64,000 nt of DNA from Solimonas sp041659605. Lineage in GTDB: Bacteria; Pseudomonadota; Gammaproteobacteria; Nevskiales; Nevskiaceae. A program made the translations under genes and the position numbers. Position 1 is the first letter of the stretch, and every line of letters begins with the position of its first letter. Location of the stretch: NCBI GenBank assembly GCA_041659605.1, contig JBAZXW010000023.1:1-64000 (forward strand), read 5' to 3'. The notes beneath the pieces were generated by a model that did no database searches, had not been told where the DNA came from, and saw only the letters and a program-made list of their open reading frames with translations. Positions 43,578 to 51,571 of this stretch are shown one piece after another.

Positions 43578-43898
43578 ATGAATCTGAACATCTCCGGTCA
43601 CCACGTCGAACTCACGCCGCCGCTGCGCGAATACGTCGTCAGCAAGCTCAAGAGGCTGCAACGGCATTTCGACCATCTGATCAGTGCGGAGGTGGTTCTC
43701 TCAATCGAAAAGCAGCGCCAGAAGGCCGAAGCCACCGTGCACGCCAGCGGCACCAATCTGCACGCCGAAGCTGTCGACGGCGACCTGTACGCGGCGATCG
43801 ACCTGCTGTCAGACAAGCTCGACCAGCAGACGCGCAAGCACAAGGACAAGACCCGCGATCATCACCAGAAGGAAGCGCACAAGCGCATGGCGACCTGA
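43578..43898 (+). CDS. hpf: Ribosome hibernation promoting factor
   Basis: 106 residues, short HPF/YfiA type. It reads MNLNISGHHVELTPPLREYV, LKRLQRHFDHLISAEVVLSI, then the basic KQRQKAEATVHASGTNLHAE and AIDLLSDKLDQQTRKHKDKT. It binds the small ribosomal subunit in stationary phase and promotes 100S dimers. A strong AGGAGG lies before the ATG. It follows rpoN by 32 bases, the conserved order. An intrinsic terminator-like hairpin separates it from ptsN. Confidence 0.95.
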   Translation: MNLNISGHHVELTPPLREYVVSKLKRLQRHFDHLISAEVVLSIEKQRQKAEATVHASGTNLHAEAVDGDLYAAIDLLSDKLDQQTRKHKDKTRDHHQKEAHKRMAT

Positions 43899-43966
43899 GG
43901 TCTTGACACCGGGTCCGGCGTGAACGGATAAACACGACGGACCTCTGTACAATCGCCCCTCACAAG

Positions 43967-44000
43967 AAGGGCCCGGGCACCGCTCGTACCCGGGCCCTTT
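43967..44000 (+). terminator. Intrinsic terminator-like hairpin
   Basis: AAGGGCCCGGG (43967-43977) pairs with CCCGGGCCCTT (43989-43999) around an 11-base loop; TTTGCATTTG follows. The stem is very stable. It lies between hpf and ptsN, genes that are often in one operon, so it may end rpoN-hpf transcripts fully or only in part. Confidence 0.75.
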
Positions 44001-44026
44001 GCATTTGTCCAATGAACAGATCGACC

Positions 44027-44488
44027 ATGAAAATCGCCGAAATCCTGTCGCCCGACCGCGTCACCCAGGGGCACACCTTCACCAGCAAGAAGAAAGCGCT
44101 CGAGGAGCTCTCCGGACTTCTCGCGCGCGGCGTCCCCGGCGTGCAGGCCAGCGACATTCTCACCAGCCTGGCGGCGCGCGAGAAACTCGGCAGCACCGGC
44201 CTGGGCCACGGCGTTGCCATCCCGCACGGGCGCATGGCCGGCGTCAACCAGAGCGTCGGCGCGTTCATGCGTCTCAAGCACCCGCTCGACTACGACGCCC
44301 ACGACGGCCAGCCGGTCGATCTGGTGTTCGGCCTGCTGGTCCCGCAGGGCGCCACCGAAACCCATCTCAAGCATCTCGCGGCCATCGCCGAGATGTTCTC
44401 CGACACCGCGTTCTGCCAGCAGGCGCGCAGCGCCGGCGACGAGGGCGCGCTGTTCAAGCTGATCAGCGCCTACACGCCGGCCGGCTGA
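44027..44488 (+). CDS. ptsN: PTS nitrogen-regulatory EIIA (EIIA-Ntr)
   Basis: 153 residues. The phosphorylated His is in LGHGVAIPHGRMAGVNQSVG (about 62). Earlier MKIAEILSPDRVTQG and ASDILTSLAAREKLGSTGLG and later GLLVPQGATETHLKHLAAIA are typical. It has no sugar role; it takes phosphate from HPr/NPr and controls potassium and nitrogen-related processes. The ATG at 44027 is chosen by alignment to the family start; 44012 is an alternative five codons upstream. Neither has a strong ribosome site. The hprK gene follows 22 bases later. Confidence 0.94.
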   Translation: MKIAEILSPDRVTQGHTFTSKKKALEELSGLLARGVPGVQASDILTSLAAREKLGSTGLGHGVAIPHGRMAGVNQSVGAFMRLKHPLDYDAHDGQPVDLVFGLLVPQGATETHLKHLAAIAEMFSDTAFCQQARSAGDEGALFKLISAYTPAG

Positions 44489-44510
44489 ACCGGACGCGCA
44501 CTCCGGCCGG

Positions 44511-45086
44511 ATGACGCCGAATTCGCCGGAACCCGCGACACTGCATGGCGTGTTCATGCGCGTGTGCGGGATCGGCGTGCTGCTCACCGGCGCCAGCGGC
44601 GTCGGCAAGAGCGAGTTGGCACTGGAACTGCTGAGCCGCGGCCACCGGCTGGTCGCCGACGACGCGCCCGAGTTTGCACGCCAGGGCGCACGCGTGCGCG
44701 GACAGTGCCCACCGCTGCTGTCCGGATTCCTCGAAGCGCGCAGTCTGGGCATTCTCAACGTGCGCCGGCTGTTCGGTACGCGCAGCGTGCAATCCGGCTC
44801 GACGCTGGACCTGCTGATCGCGCTCGACACGCCCGAGGCGCGCGCCGAAACCGGCCTGGAGCGTCTCAGCGGTCGCCGCTCGACGCGCAGCGTGCTCGGC
44901 GTCGACATTCCGCAAGTCTTCATTCCGATCCGCCTCGGGCATAATCTGGCGGTGCTGGTGGAAGCCGCGTGCCGCGACTTGCGCCTGCGTCGCCGCGGCT
45001 ACCGCGCCGACGAAGACTTGAGCCGCCGGCAGATGCAGGAAATCAGGAAACAGCACCGCAGACAGCCTCCGGGGAAGACCTCTTGA
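44511..45086 (+). CDS. hprK: HPr kinase/phosphorylase lacking the N-terminal domain
   Basis: 191 residues, against about 310-320 in related HprK proteins. The catalytic domain is complete: LHGVFMRVCGIGVLLTGASG, Walker A GASGVGKSELALELL, HRLVADDAPEFA with the two Asp, and LGILNVRRLFG of the K/P loop. The family's E-x-R-G-x-G signature reads EARSLG here, with Ser for the first Gly. The 130-residue N-terminal domain is absent: the protein starts right at the domain border (ATLHGVF), 22 bases after ptsN. Its target HPr keeps the serine. It is probably active but regulated differently. The C-terminal tail is basic. Confidence 0.9.
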   Translation: MTPNSPEPATLHGVFMRVCGIGVLLTGASGVGKSELALELLSRGHRLVADDAPEFARQGARVRGQCPPLLSGFLEARSLGILNVRRLFGTRSVQSGSTLDLLIALDTPEARAETGLERLSGRRSTRSVLGVDIPQVFIPIRLGHNLAVLVEAACRDLRLRRRGYRADEDLSRRQMQEIRKQHRRQPPGKTS

Positions 45087-45091
45087 TTCAC

Positions 45092-45145
45092 CGTCACGCC
45101 AGAGGGGGCCGTCACGCCAGACGGGGTCGTCAGGCCAGACCGGGC
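45092..45145 (+). repeat. Three tandem 18-base repeats
   Basis: Three consecutive copies of CGTCACGCCAGAnGGGGn (45092-45109, 45110-45127, 45128-45145), differing at two to four positions. They fill most of the 85-base gap between hprK and rapZ. The period is a multiple of three, but the hprK stop comes before them, so they are not translated in that frame. Confidence 0.85.
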
Positions 45146-45171
45146 CGGCGCACCCAGCGGGATGCAGCGCA

Positions 45172-46068
45172 ATGAAGCTGGTGATCGTCAGCGGCCTGTC
45201 CGGCGCCGGCAAGACCGTCGCGCTCAAGCAGTACGAGGACCTCGGCTATTACTGCATCGACAACCTGCCGCTGCAGCTGGTCGGCCCGATCTCGCAGCGC
45301 GCGCTGCGTGCCGCCGAATCCCGCTACGACAAGCTCGCGATCGGCGTCGATGCGAGAGAGAGCCCCAAGGAGATTGCGCGCTTCCCGCGCTATGTCGAAC
45401 GCCTGCGCGCCCGCGGCATCGAGACCCGCATCCTTTACTTGCGCGCCGAGGAAAGCGTCCTTCTGCAGCGCTATTCCGAAACCCGCCGCCGGCATCCGCT
45501 GGCGACCGGCACGGTCTCGCTCGCCGAGGCGATCCGTCTGGAACAGGACCTGCTGGCGCCGATCGCCAGTGTCGCCGACGCGACCATCGACACGACGAGC
45601 AAAAATCTGCACGAGCTGCGCGAGGAGATCCAGGGGCAGATCCCCGGCGGCGGCTCCGGCACACTGACGGTGCAACTGGAGTCCTTCGGCTTCCGCAACG
45701 GCCTGCCCGACGACGCCGACTTCGTGTTCGACGTGCGCTGCCTGCCGAACCCGCACTGGGAGCCGACCTTGCGCAGGCTGACCGGCCGCGATCCGGCCTG
45801 CCGCGCCTGGCTGGAGCGCTATCCCAACGTCGAACGCATGGTGCGCGATCTCAACGGCTTCCTGACCCATTGGCTGCCGGAGTACCGCCGCCAGGACCGC
45901 GCCTACCTGACCGTTGCCGTCGGCTGCACCGGCGGCCAGCACCGCAGCGTCTACGTGGTCGAACGTCTCGCCGAGATGCTGCGCGAGCGCTATGAATCGC
46001 TGTCGGTGCGCCACCGTGAAATCTGGGACAGCCTCGAACGCCGCAGGCTCGAGGAGAACAAGGCGTGA
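45172..46068 (+). CDS. rapZ: RNase adapter protein RapZ
   Basis: 298 residues. Walker A is IVSGLSGAGKTVALKQYED (about 5-23), then YYCIDNLPLQL and IGVDARESPKEI. The C-terminal domain has SFGFRNGLPDDADFVFDVRC, LPNPHWEPTLRRLTGRDP and TVAVGCTGGQHRSVYVVERL. RapZ binds glucosamine-6-phosphate and small RNAs and guides RNase E in envelope precursor control. In this order of genes it follows hprK. The stop overlaps the GTG start of the EIIA gene by four bases. Confidence 0.96.
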   Translation: MKLVIVSGLSGAGKTVALKQYEDLGYYCIDNLPLQLVGPISQRALRAAESRYDKLAIGVDARESPKEIARFPRYVERLRARGIETRILYLRAEESVLLQRYSETRRRHPLATGTVSLAEAIRLEQDLLAPIASVADATIDTTSKNLHELREEIQGQIPGGGSGTLTVQLESFGFRNGLPDDADFVFDVRCLPNPHWEPTLRRLTGRDPACRAWLERYPNVERMVRDLNGFLTHWLPEYRRQDRAYLTVAVGCTGGQHRSVYVVERLAEMLRERYESLSVRHREIWDSLERRRLEENKA

Positions 46069-46457
46069 GAGTCGGCCTGCTGCTGGTGACCCACGGCAAG
46101 CTCGGGCATTACCTGCTCGAAACGATGCGCGACATGATCGGCGAACTGCCGCTTGCGGCCGATGTCCTCGAAATCCGCCGCGTCTCGGCGCACGAGGTGT
46201 TGATCAGCCAGGGCTGCAAGATGATCGAGCGCCTCGATTCCGGTGGCGGTGTGCTGATCCTCACCGACGCCTTCGGCTCGACGCCGAGCAACATCGCCAA
46301 CAAGCTGCGCATCGACGGGCGCACCACCGTCGTCGCCGGTGTCAATCTGCCGATGCTCGTGCGCATCTTCAACTACCCCGACCTGCCGCTGGCAGACATG
46401 ACGCGCAGTGCCGTCGAGGGCGGCAGCCGCGGCATCATCGAGTGTCCCAAACGCTAG
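46065..46457 (+). CDS. EIIA(Man)-type PTS protein
   Basis: 130 residues, mannose-family EIIA fold. The phosphorylated His10 is in VGLLLVTHGKLGHYLLET. Further motifs: GGGVLILTDAFGSTPSNIAN and VAGVNLPMLVRIFNY. No EIIB, EIIC or EIID gene is near, so it likely acts as a regulatory phosphate carrier or sink for HPr. It starts GTG at 46065, overlapping rapZ, with GAGGAG nine bases upstream. HPr follows after 21 bases. Confidence 0.93.
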   Translation: MRVGLLLVTHGKLGHYLLETMRDMIGELPLAADVLEIRRVSAHEVLISQGCKMIERLDSGGGVLILTDAFGSTPSNIANKLRIDGRTTVVAGVNLPMLVRIFNYPDLPLADMTRSAVEGGSRGIIECPKR

Positions 46458-46478
46458 GGCCTGCCAGGAACTGATCAC

Positions 46479-46745
46479 GTGGAACGCACCATCCCCATTG
46501 TCAACAAGCTCGGCCTGCATGCGCGCGCTGCCGCCAAGCTGGTGACGCTGGCCAGCAAGTTCGAGGCGGACGTGCGCATCCGCAAGGACGGCCGCGAAGT
46601 CAGCGGCAAGTCGATCATGGGCGTGATGATGCTCGCGGCAGCGAAAGGCTCCGAGATCACCCTCGTCGCCGAAGGCAGCGATGCCGCCCAGGCACTCGAC
46701 GAGTTGACCCGGCTCGTCGCCGACCGCTTCGGCGAAGAGGAATAG
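46479..46745 (+). CDS. ptsH: Phosphocarrier protein HPr
   Basis: 88 residues. His15 (KLGLHARAAAKLVTLA) accepts phosphate from enzyme I; Ser46 (REVSGKSIMGVMMLAAAKG) is the HprK target. Both are intact, so the HprK-HPr switch can work despite the short kinase. The start is GTG at 46479, with AGGA upstream. Enzyme I follows after six bases. Confidence 0.95.
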   Translation: MERTIPIVNKLGLHARAAAKLVTLASKFEADVRIRKDGREVSGKSIMGVMMLAAAKGSEITLVAEGSDAAQALDELTRLVADRFGEEE

Positions 46746-46751
46746 TCGACC

Positions 46752-48485
46752 ATGAGCCTCTGGCTGTCCGGCATCGGCGTTTCGCGCGGCATCGCGATCG
46801 CGCATGTGCAGAAGATGCACGGCGGCGAGCTGGACATTCCCGAATACGCGCTGTCGCCCGCCGACGTCGAGGGCGAAGTCGCGCGCTTCAACGACGCGCA
46901 CCGGCGCGCCAAGGATCAATTGCGCGAGGTGCGCGCGCGCATCCCCGAGAACACGCCCGGCGACATCACTGCGTTCATCGACACGCACCTGCTGATGATG
47001 GACGACCGCTCCATCACCGATACGACGCTCGCGCACATCCGCAACGACCGCATCAATGCCGAAGCGGCGCTGCAGCGCACCCGCGACGCGCTGATGGCGG
47101 TGTTCGAGCAGATGGACGATGCCTATCTGCGCACCCGTCGCGACGATGTCGAACACGTCTGCGGCCGCATCCAGCGCATCCTGCTCAAGTCGGAACGACA
47201 GCTGCCGGCGGCGGGAGAGCGCGGCGAGGCCCTCATCGTTGTCGCCGACGACGTCACGCCGGCCGACATCATTCTGCTCGCACAGCAGCAGATCGCCGCG
47301 TTCGTCACGGAATACGGCGGGCCGTTGTCGCACACCGCGATCCTTGCGCGCAGCCTCGGCATTCCGGCGGTGGTCGGCCTGCGCGACGCACGTCGCCTGC
47401 TGCGCGACGGCGAGTCGCTGATCGTCGACGGCGAAGCCGGCCACGTGATCGCCGATCCCGACGCGCAGGCGCTCGAGTTCTTCCGCGACAAGCAGGCGGC
47501 GCAGGCACGGCATCGCGCCGGCCTCGTGCGGCTCAAGGGCCGCGCCGCGATCTCGCGCGACAACGTGCACATCCGCCTGCTCGCCAACATCGAGCTGCCG
47601 GAGGACGCGCGCGTCGCCGAGGAGGCCGGCGCCGAGGGCGTCGGCCTGTACCGCACCGAATTCCTGTACATGAACCGCAAGGAGCTGCCGAGCGAGGACG
47701 AACAGTACGAGGCCTACCGGCGCATCGTCCTGGCGGTGTCGGGAACGATCACGATCCGCACGCTGGATCTGGGCGCCGACAAGCAGGTCGACAGCGGCCG
47801 CAGCCACGGTCCGCTGCCGACCAATCCGGCACTGGGCCTGCGCGCGATCCGCCTGTGCCTGAAGGAGCCCGAGCTGTTCCGGGTGCAGGTGCGCGCGCTG
47901 CTGCGCGCCTCGGCGCACGGCCGTGTGCAGATCATGCTGCCGATGATTTCCAGCCTGCAGGAGTTCCGGCAGGCGAGCACGCTGATCGCCAGCGCCCGCG
48001 AGGAGCTGCGTATCGAAGGCCAGCCGATGGCCGAGAACGTGCCAATCGGCGCGATGATCGAAGTGCCGGCCGCGGCGATCGCCTCCCCGCAGCTCGCCCG
48101 CCACGCGCGTTTCTTCTCGATCGGCACCAACGACCTGATCCAGTACACGTTGGCGATCGATCGCGTCGACGACGAGGTCAATTATCTCTACGACCCCTTG
48201 CACCCGGCGGTGCTGGAGCTGATCCGCCACACCATCGAAGCCGGACGCAAGGCCGGCATCCCGGTGGCGATGTGCGGCGAGATGGCCGGCGATCCGCGCT
48301 TCACGCGCCTGCTGCTGGGTCTGGGCCTGACCGACTTCTCGATGCACCCGGCGAGCATGCTCGAGGTCAAGCAGATCGTCATGGAATCCGACATCGGGCA
48401 GCTGCGCATAGCCGCCGCCGCGGCGCTCGAATGCATCGAGCCGCAGGACATGCGCGAGCGCATTGCCGCGCTGGATCGACTGTAA
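46752..48485 (+). CDS. ptsI: PTS enzyme I (phosphoenolpyruvate-protein phosphotransferase)
   Basis: 577 residues (E. coli 575). No GAF domain, so it is PtsI and not PtsP. The phosphorylated His is in EYGGPLSHTAILARSLGIPA (about 190). The PEP-binding barrel has GVGLYRTEFLYMNRKELPSE, DLGADKQVDSG and the Cys loop GIPVAMCGEMAGDPRF. It passes phosphate from PEP to HPr and from there to EIIA-Ntr and EIIA-Man in this cluster. No sugar-specific permease is nearby, so signalling is the likely purpose. Confidence 0.96.
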   Translation: MSLWLSGIGVSRGIAIAHVQKMHGGELDIPEYALSPADVEGEVARFNDAHRRAKDQLREVRARIPENTPGDITAFIDTHLLMMDDRSITDTTLAHIRNDRINAEAALQRTRDALMAVFEQMDDAYLRTRRDDVEHVCGRIQRILLKSERQLPAAGERGEALIVVADDVTPADIILLAQQQIAAFVTEYGGPLSHTAILARSLGIPAVVGLRDARRLLRDGESLIVDGEAGHVIADPDAQALEFFRDKQAAQARHRAGLVRLKGRAAISRDNVHIRLLANIELPEDARVAEEAGAEGVGLYRTEFLYMNRKELPSEDEQYEAYRRIVLAVSGTITIRTLDLGADKQVDSGRSHGPLPTNPALGLRAIRLCLKEPELFRVQVRALLRASAHGRVQIMLPMISSLQEFRQASTLIASAREELRIEGQPMAENVPIGAMIEVPAAAIASPQLARHARFFSIGTNDLIQYTLAIDRVDDEVNYLYDPLHPAVLELIRHTIEAGRKAGIPVAMCGEMAGDPRFTRLLLGLGLTDFSMHPASMLEVKQIVMESDIGQLRIAAAAALECIEPQDMRERIAALDRL

Positions 48486-48522
48486 GGCGCGTCCAGCGCA
48501 AGGCGGCGCCGTTCAAGACAAG

Positions 48523-48581
48523 CCGATGCTATGCTCGGCCCCGGCCACGGGGCCGTAACAATGAGCATCGGCGAGCATCGG
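48523..48581 (+). promoter_or_regulatory. mgtE leader with alternative hairpins
   Basis: CCGATGCT (48523-48530) can pair with either of two copies of AGCATCGG (48564-48571 and 48574-48581). The second ends one base before the mgtE ATG. A central stem GGCCCC (48537-48542)/GGGGCC (48549-48554) and GCTC (48533-48536)/GAGC (48563-48566) extend the first fold. If the second copy is used, the ribosome-binding region is closed. There is no T-run. It does not look like the M-box riboswitch. Confidence 0.5.
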
Positions 48582-48582
48582 G

Positions 48583-49932
48583 ATGACTGAGCGCGATCCC
48601 ACCGAAACGGCACTGGCGCGCCTGCGTGAACGTCTGGCGGGCGGCAAGATGCTGCCGGTCAAGCGTGCGCTGCACGCGCTCAATCCGGCCGAGATCGCCA
48701 ACCTGCTGGTGTCGCTGCCGCCGCGCGAGCGCAACCTGGTCTGGGACATGGTCAGTCCCGAGGACGACGGCGAGGTGCTGCTGCACGTGCCGGATTCGGT
48801 GCGCGCGGGCCTGATCCGGCAGATGGATGTGGCCGAACTGGTGAAGGCCGCCGAAGAGCTGGACATCGACGACCTCGCCGACTTCCTCGAACATCTGCCG
48901 GAGACTGTCACCCAGCAGGTGCTCAAGGCGCTCGATGCCGACGACCGCGCACGCCTGGAGCAGGTGCTGGCCTACGAGCCCGACACCGCCGGCGGCCTGA
49001 TGAACACCGACACGGTGACGGTGCGGCCGGACGTGACGCTGGACGTCGTGCAGCGCTACCTGCGGCTGCGCGGCGAGCTGCCGGCGCAGACCGATGCCTT
49101 GTATGTCGTCGACCGTTACGGTGCCTATCTGGGCGCGCTGCCGCTGGAGCGCATCCTCACGCGCGACACCGACGAGCTCGTCGCCAATGCGATGGAGCGC
49201 GAAACGCCGGCCATCCCGGTCGAAGAGCGCGCGCACGACGTTGCCCGGCGCTTTGAAGCGGCCGACCTGATGTCGGCGCCGGTCGTCAATTCCAAGAGCG
49301 TGCTGGTCGGGCGCATCACCATCGACGATGTCGTCGACGTCATCCGCGCGGAAGGCGAGCACAACATGATGTCGATGGCGGGCCTCGCCGAGGACGAGGA
49401 CCTGTTCGCGCCGGTGCGCGCCGCCGCGCGCCGCCGCGCCGTCTGGCTCGGCATCAACCTGCTGACCGCATTCACCGCGGCCTGGGTGGTCGGCAACTTT
49501 GAAGCCACGATCAGCCAGGTCGTCGCGCTGGCGGTGCTGATGCCGGTGGTCGCCAGCATGGGCGGCATCGGTGGCACTCAGACGCTGACGCTGATGATCC
49601 GCAGTCTGGCGATGGGTCAGATCGGCGCCGGCAATGCGCGCCTGCTGCTGCGCAAGGAACTGGCCGTCGCCGCAATCAACGGCATGCTATGGGCCCTGAT
49701 CGTCGCGGCAATCGCCGGACTGTGGTTCCGCAGCGCGGCGCTGGCGCTGGTCATCGGCCTGGCGCTGGTGATCAACCAGGTCGTCGCCGCCGCTTCGGGC
49801 GTCATGATCCCGCTGGTGCTCAAGCGCATCGGCGTCGATCCGGCGCTGGCCGGCTCGGTCGTGCTGACCACTGTCACCGACGTCGTCGGCTTCTTCGCGC
49901 TGCTCGGCCTCGGCACGCTGATCCTGCTCTGA
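48583..49932 (+). CDS. mgtE: MgtE magnesium transporter
   Basis: 449 residues. The N-terminal domain (about 15-125) has the superhelical repeats with LLVSLPPRERNLVWDMV and HLPETVTQQVLKALD. The CBS pair follows (about 130-255): YEPDTAGGLMNTDTVTVRPD and DLMSAPVVNSKSVLVGRITI with DDVVDVI. Five membrane helices come after about 285, with the pore motif LMPVVASMGGIGGTQTLTLM. It imports Mg2+ and is gated by cytoplasmic Mg2+. It is 97 bases downstream of ptsI and has a structured leader of its own. Confidence 0.96.
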   Translation: MTERDPTETALARLRERLAGGKMLPVKRALHALNPAEIANLLVSLPPRERNLVWDMVSPEDDGEVLLHVPDSVRAGLIRQMDVAELVKAAEELDIDDLADFLEHLPETVTQQVLKALDADDRARLEQVLAYEPDTAGGLMNTDTVTVRPDVTLDVVQRYLRLRGELPAQTDALYVVDRYGAYLGALPLERILTRDTDELVANAMERETPAIPVEERAHDVARRFEAADLMSAPVVNSKSVLVGRITIDDVVDVIRAEGEHNMMSMAGLAEDEDLFAPVRAAARRRAVWLGINLLTAFTAAWVVGNFEATISQVVALAVLMPVVASMGGIGGTQTLTLMIRSLAMGQIGAGNARLLLRKELAVAAINGMLWALIVAAIAGLWFRSAALALVIGLALVINQVVAAASGVMIPLVLKRIGVDPALAGSVVLTTVTDVVGFFALLGLGTLILL

Positions 49933-49936
49933 ACTT

Positions 49937-49995
49937 GTAGCCCGGGCGCAGCCCGGGATCCGTGCTTACGTGCCCCCGGACTTCGTCCGGGCTAC
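49937..49995. repeat. REP-like palindrome pair
   Basis: GTAGCCCGGGCGCAGCCCGGG (49937-49957) and CCCGGACTTCGTCCGGGCTAC (ending 49995) form two hairpins; the outer GTAGCCCGG and CCGGGCTAC also pair. It is the same unit as at 30453-30511. It lies between the convergent mgtE and trxC genes. Here the GTAG is seven bases after the mgtE TGA and so is not the stop. Confidence 0.88.
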
Positions 49996-50002
49996 ACCGG
50001 CT

Positions 50003-50440
50003 TCAGGGCGCGTTGCGCCGCGCCCAGTCCAGCAGCGTCGACAGGTTCATCGCGCCGCTGCTGCGCGCGCGTTCGCGTCCCTGGTGAAACAGGATCAGCG
50101 TCGGAATGCTGCGAATACCGAACTGCGAAGCGGTCGCCGGATTGGCGTCGGTTTCGAGCTTGGCCAGGCGCAGGCCCGGCTCGAGCTTCGCCGCCGCCTG
50201 CGCGTACGCCGGCGCCATCGCCTGGCACGGCCCGCACCAGGACGCCCAGAAGTCCACCAGCACCGGCACATCGGAGCGCTCGATCTGCACCTTGAAGGTG
50301 CGATCGTTCAACTCGACCGGATGGCCCGCGAACAGCGGCCGGTGACAGTGCCCGCAACCGGGCTGCTCGCCCAGGCGCTGCCGCGGCACGCGGTTGATGC
50401 CGTCGCAGGAAGGGCAAACGATGTGCAGGCTGTCGGTCAT
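50003..50440 (-). CDS. trxC: Thioredoxin 2
   Basis: 145 residues. A zinc ribbon comes first (CPSC at 9-12 and CGHC near 32), then the thioredoxin domain with active site FWASWCGPCQAMAP (about 70) and SIPTLILFHQGRE. TrxC reduces protein disulfides in the cytoplasm and is resistant to stress; zinc release may act as a redox switch. The ATG at 50440 overlaps the stop of the SafE/TauE-like gene (ATGA). It ends the operon that begins at the DksA-like gene. Confidence 0.93.
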   Translation of the reverse strand: MTDSLHIVCPSCDGINRVPRQRLGEQPGCGHCHRPLFAGHPVELNDRTFKVQIERSDVPVLVDFWASWCGPCQAMAPAYAQAAAKLEPGLRLAKLETDANPATASQFGIRSIPTLILFHQGRERARSSGAMNLSTLLDWARRNAP

Positions 50441-51105
50441 GGAAGCTGGCACCAGCCGGCCGCGCCGGCCGGGTTCAACAGCACGGCCACGGCGCTGGCA
50501 GCTCCCATCGCCATCAGCACGGCGGCCCCGGCGCGGCGCAGTCCGGCCGTTCCGCCGACGTGCGCCAGCAGCGCGCCGCTGCCGGTCAGCAAAGGGGTCG
50601 TGCCCAGACCGAAGGCTGCGAGCAGCAGCCCGCCGAACGGCGCACTCGCCGACAGCGCCGCGAGTCCGAGCACCGCATAGAGCAGTCCGCAGGGCATCGC
50701 CGCCCACAGCAGGCCCTGCAGAAAAATGCGCAACTGCACCGGCATGCGCAGCAGCGACCGCGGCGCCTGCGGCGCATGGCAGCTGCCGGGCCGCGGTCGC
50801 GTGTCGCGGCGATACTGGGCGGCACCGACGCCGATCAGCAACAGGGCCGCCGCCAGCTGAATCCAGTGTCCCCAATCGGCGGCGGGCAGCCCGTGCAGCA
50901 GCCACTGCCCGGCTGCGCCGGCGGCCGCGCCGAGCAGCGCATAGCCCGACACCCGCCCGGCGTGCAGCAGCAGAACCGCGCGCGCCATCGGCAGGTCGCC
51001 GCGACCGTGCAGCATCGATACCTGCAGCGCCCCGCACATGAGCCCGCAGTGCGGACTCGCGGCCAGGCCCGTCGCCAGCAATGCCGGTATCGTCAGCTCG
51101 ATCAT
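50437..51105 (-). CDS. Sulfite exporter TauE/SafE-like membrane protein (cytochrome-biogenesis type)
   Basis: 222 residues, about six membrane segments. It reads ALLATGLAASPHCGLMCGAL at the N-terminus with the Cys pair CGLMC and in the middle LLWAAMPCGLLYAVLGLAAL. Proteins with this layout are often named sulfite exporter TauE/SafE and are found beside cbb3 oxidase genes, where a role in copper handling or cytochrome assembly is likely. The ATG at 51105 lies eight bases after the ferritin-like gene ends. The stop overlaps the trxC start. Confidence 0.85.
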   Translation of the reverse strand: MIELTIPALLATGLAASPHCGLMCGALQVSMLHGRGDLPMARAVLLLHAGRVSGYALLGAAAGAAGQWLLHGLPAADWGHWIQLAAALLLIGVGAAQYRRDTRPRPGSCHAPQAPRSLLRMPVQLRIFLQGLLWAAMPCGLLYAVLGLAALSASAPFGGLLLAAFGLGTTPLLTGSGALLAHVGGTAGLRRAGAAVLMAMGAASAVAVLLNPAGAAGWCQLP

Positions 51106-51113
51106 CTTCGCCG

Positions 51114-51569
51114 TCAGAGATCCTGCAGCTGCGACAGGCTGCGCGAGACGCTGCGTTCCTCGGCGCGCTCCTGGTCGAGCAGCATGCGGAACAGCTCGCA
51201 AATCTCGCGCGACTCGCAGGTGTCCAGCACCGCCTTGTACAGCCGCACGAGGTAATCGTCGAAGGCCAGTGCCAGCGCCGCCGCATCGTCGGCGCTGAAC
51301 TCCGCCGGCAAGCTGGGCAGCTGCAGCGGCAGGCGCTGCAGATCCGGCGCGTACTGCAGCCACTCGTGCAGCAGCGGCGCGTTGGCCGGCGTGTTCTCAA
51401 AGGTGGCGAGCGCCTCGCTGAAACGCTGCTCGTGCTCGGCGAGCCATTCGAGCATCCAGCGTGCCTTGTCGCGCTGCGCCTGGTCCGCGACGGCGCTGAA
51501 CAGCTGTGCGGCGCGCGCGTGGAAGCCACGTACGAATTCGAGAATCTCGCGAACCGTCTGGAAGCGCAT
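51114..51569 (-). CDS. Uncharacterised ferritin-like helical protein
   Basis: 151 residues, mostly helical, not recognised with certainty. It starts MRFQTVREILEFVRGFHARA and has DKARWMLEWLAEHEQRFSEAL, DDYLVRLYKAVLDTCESREI and MLLDQERAEERSVSRSLSQL. The spaced Glu and His residues (HARA, EWLAEHE, DQERAEE) resemble a four-helix ferritin/rubrerythrin-like fold, but a full diiron set cannot be shown. It starts two bases after the DksA-like gene stops and belongs to that operon, so a redox or metal role under low oxygen is possible. Confidence 0.65.
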   Translation of the reverse strand: MRFQTVREILEFVRGFHARAAQLFSAVADQAQRDKARWMLEWLAEHEQRFSEALATFENTPANAPLLHEWLQYAPDLQRLPLQLPSLPAEFSADDAAALALAFDDYLVRLYKAVLDTCESREICELFRMLLDQERAEERSVSRSLSQLQDL

Positions 51570-51571
51570 GA

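Noticed and set aside
45092..45145. CRISPR-like repeat array
   Set aside because: The three copies are directly adjacent without spacers and no cas genes are present.
44969..45175. Frame reading through the 18-base repeats into rapZ
   Set aside because: No start with a ribosome site and no family likeness; it overlaps hprK and rapZ, both certain.
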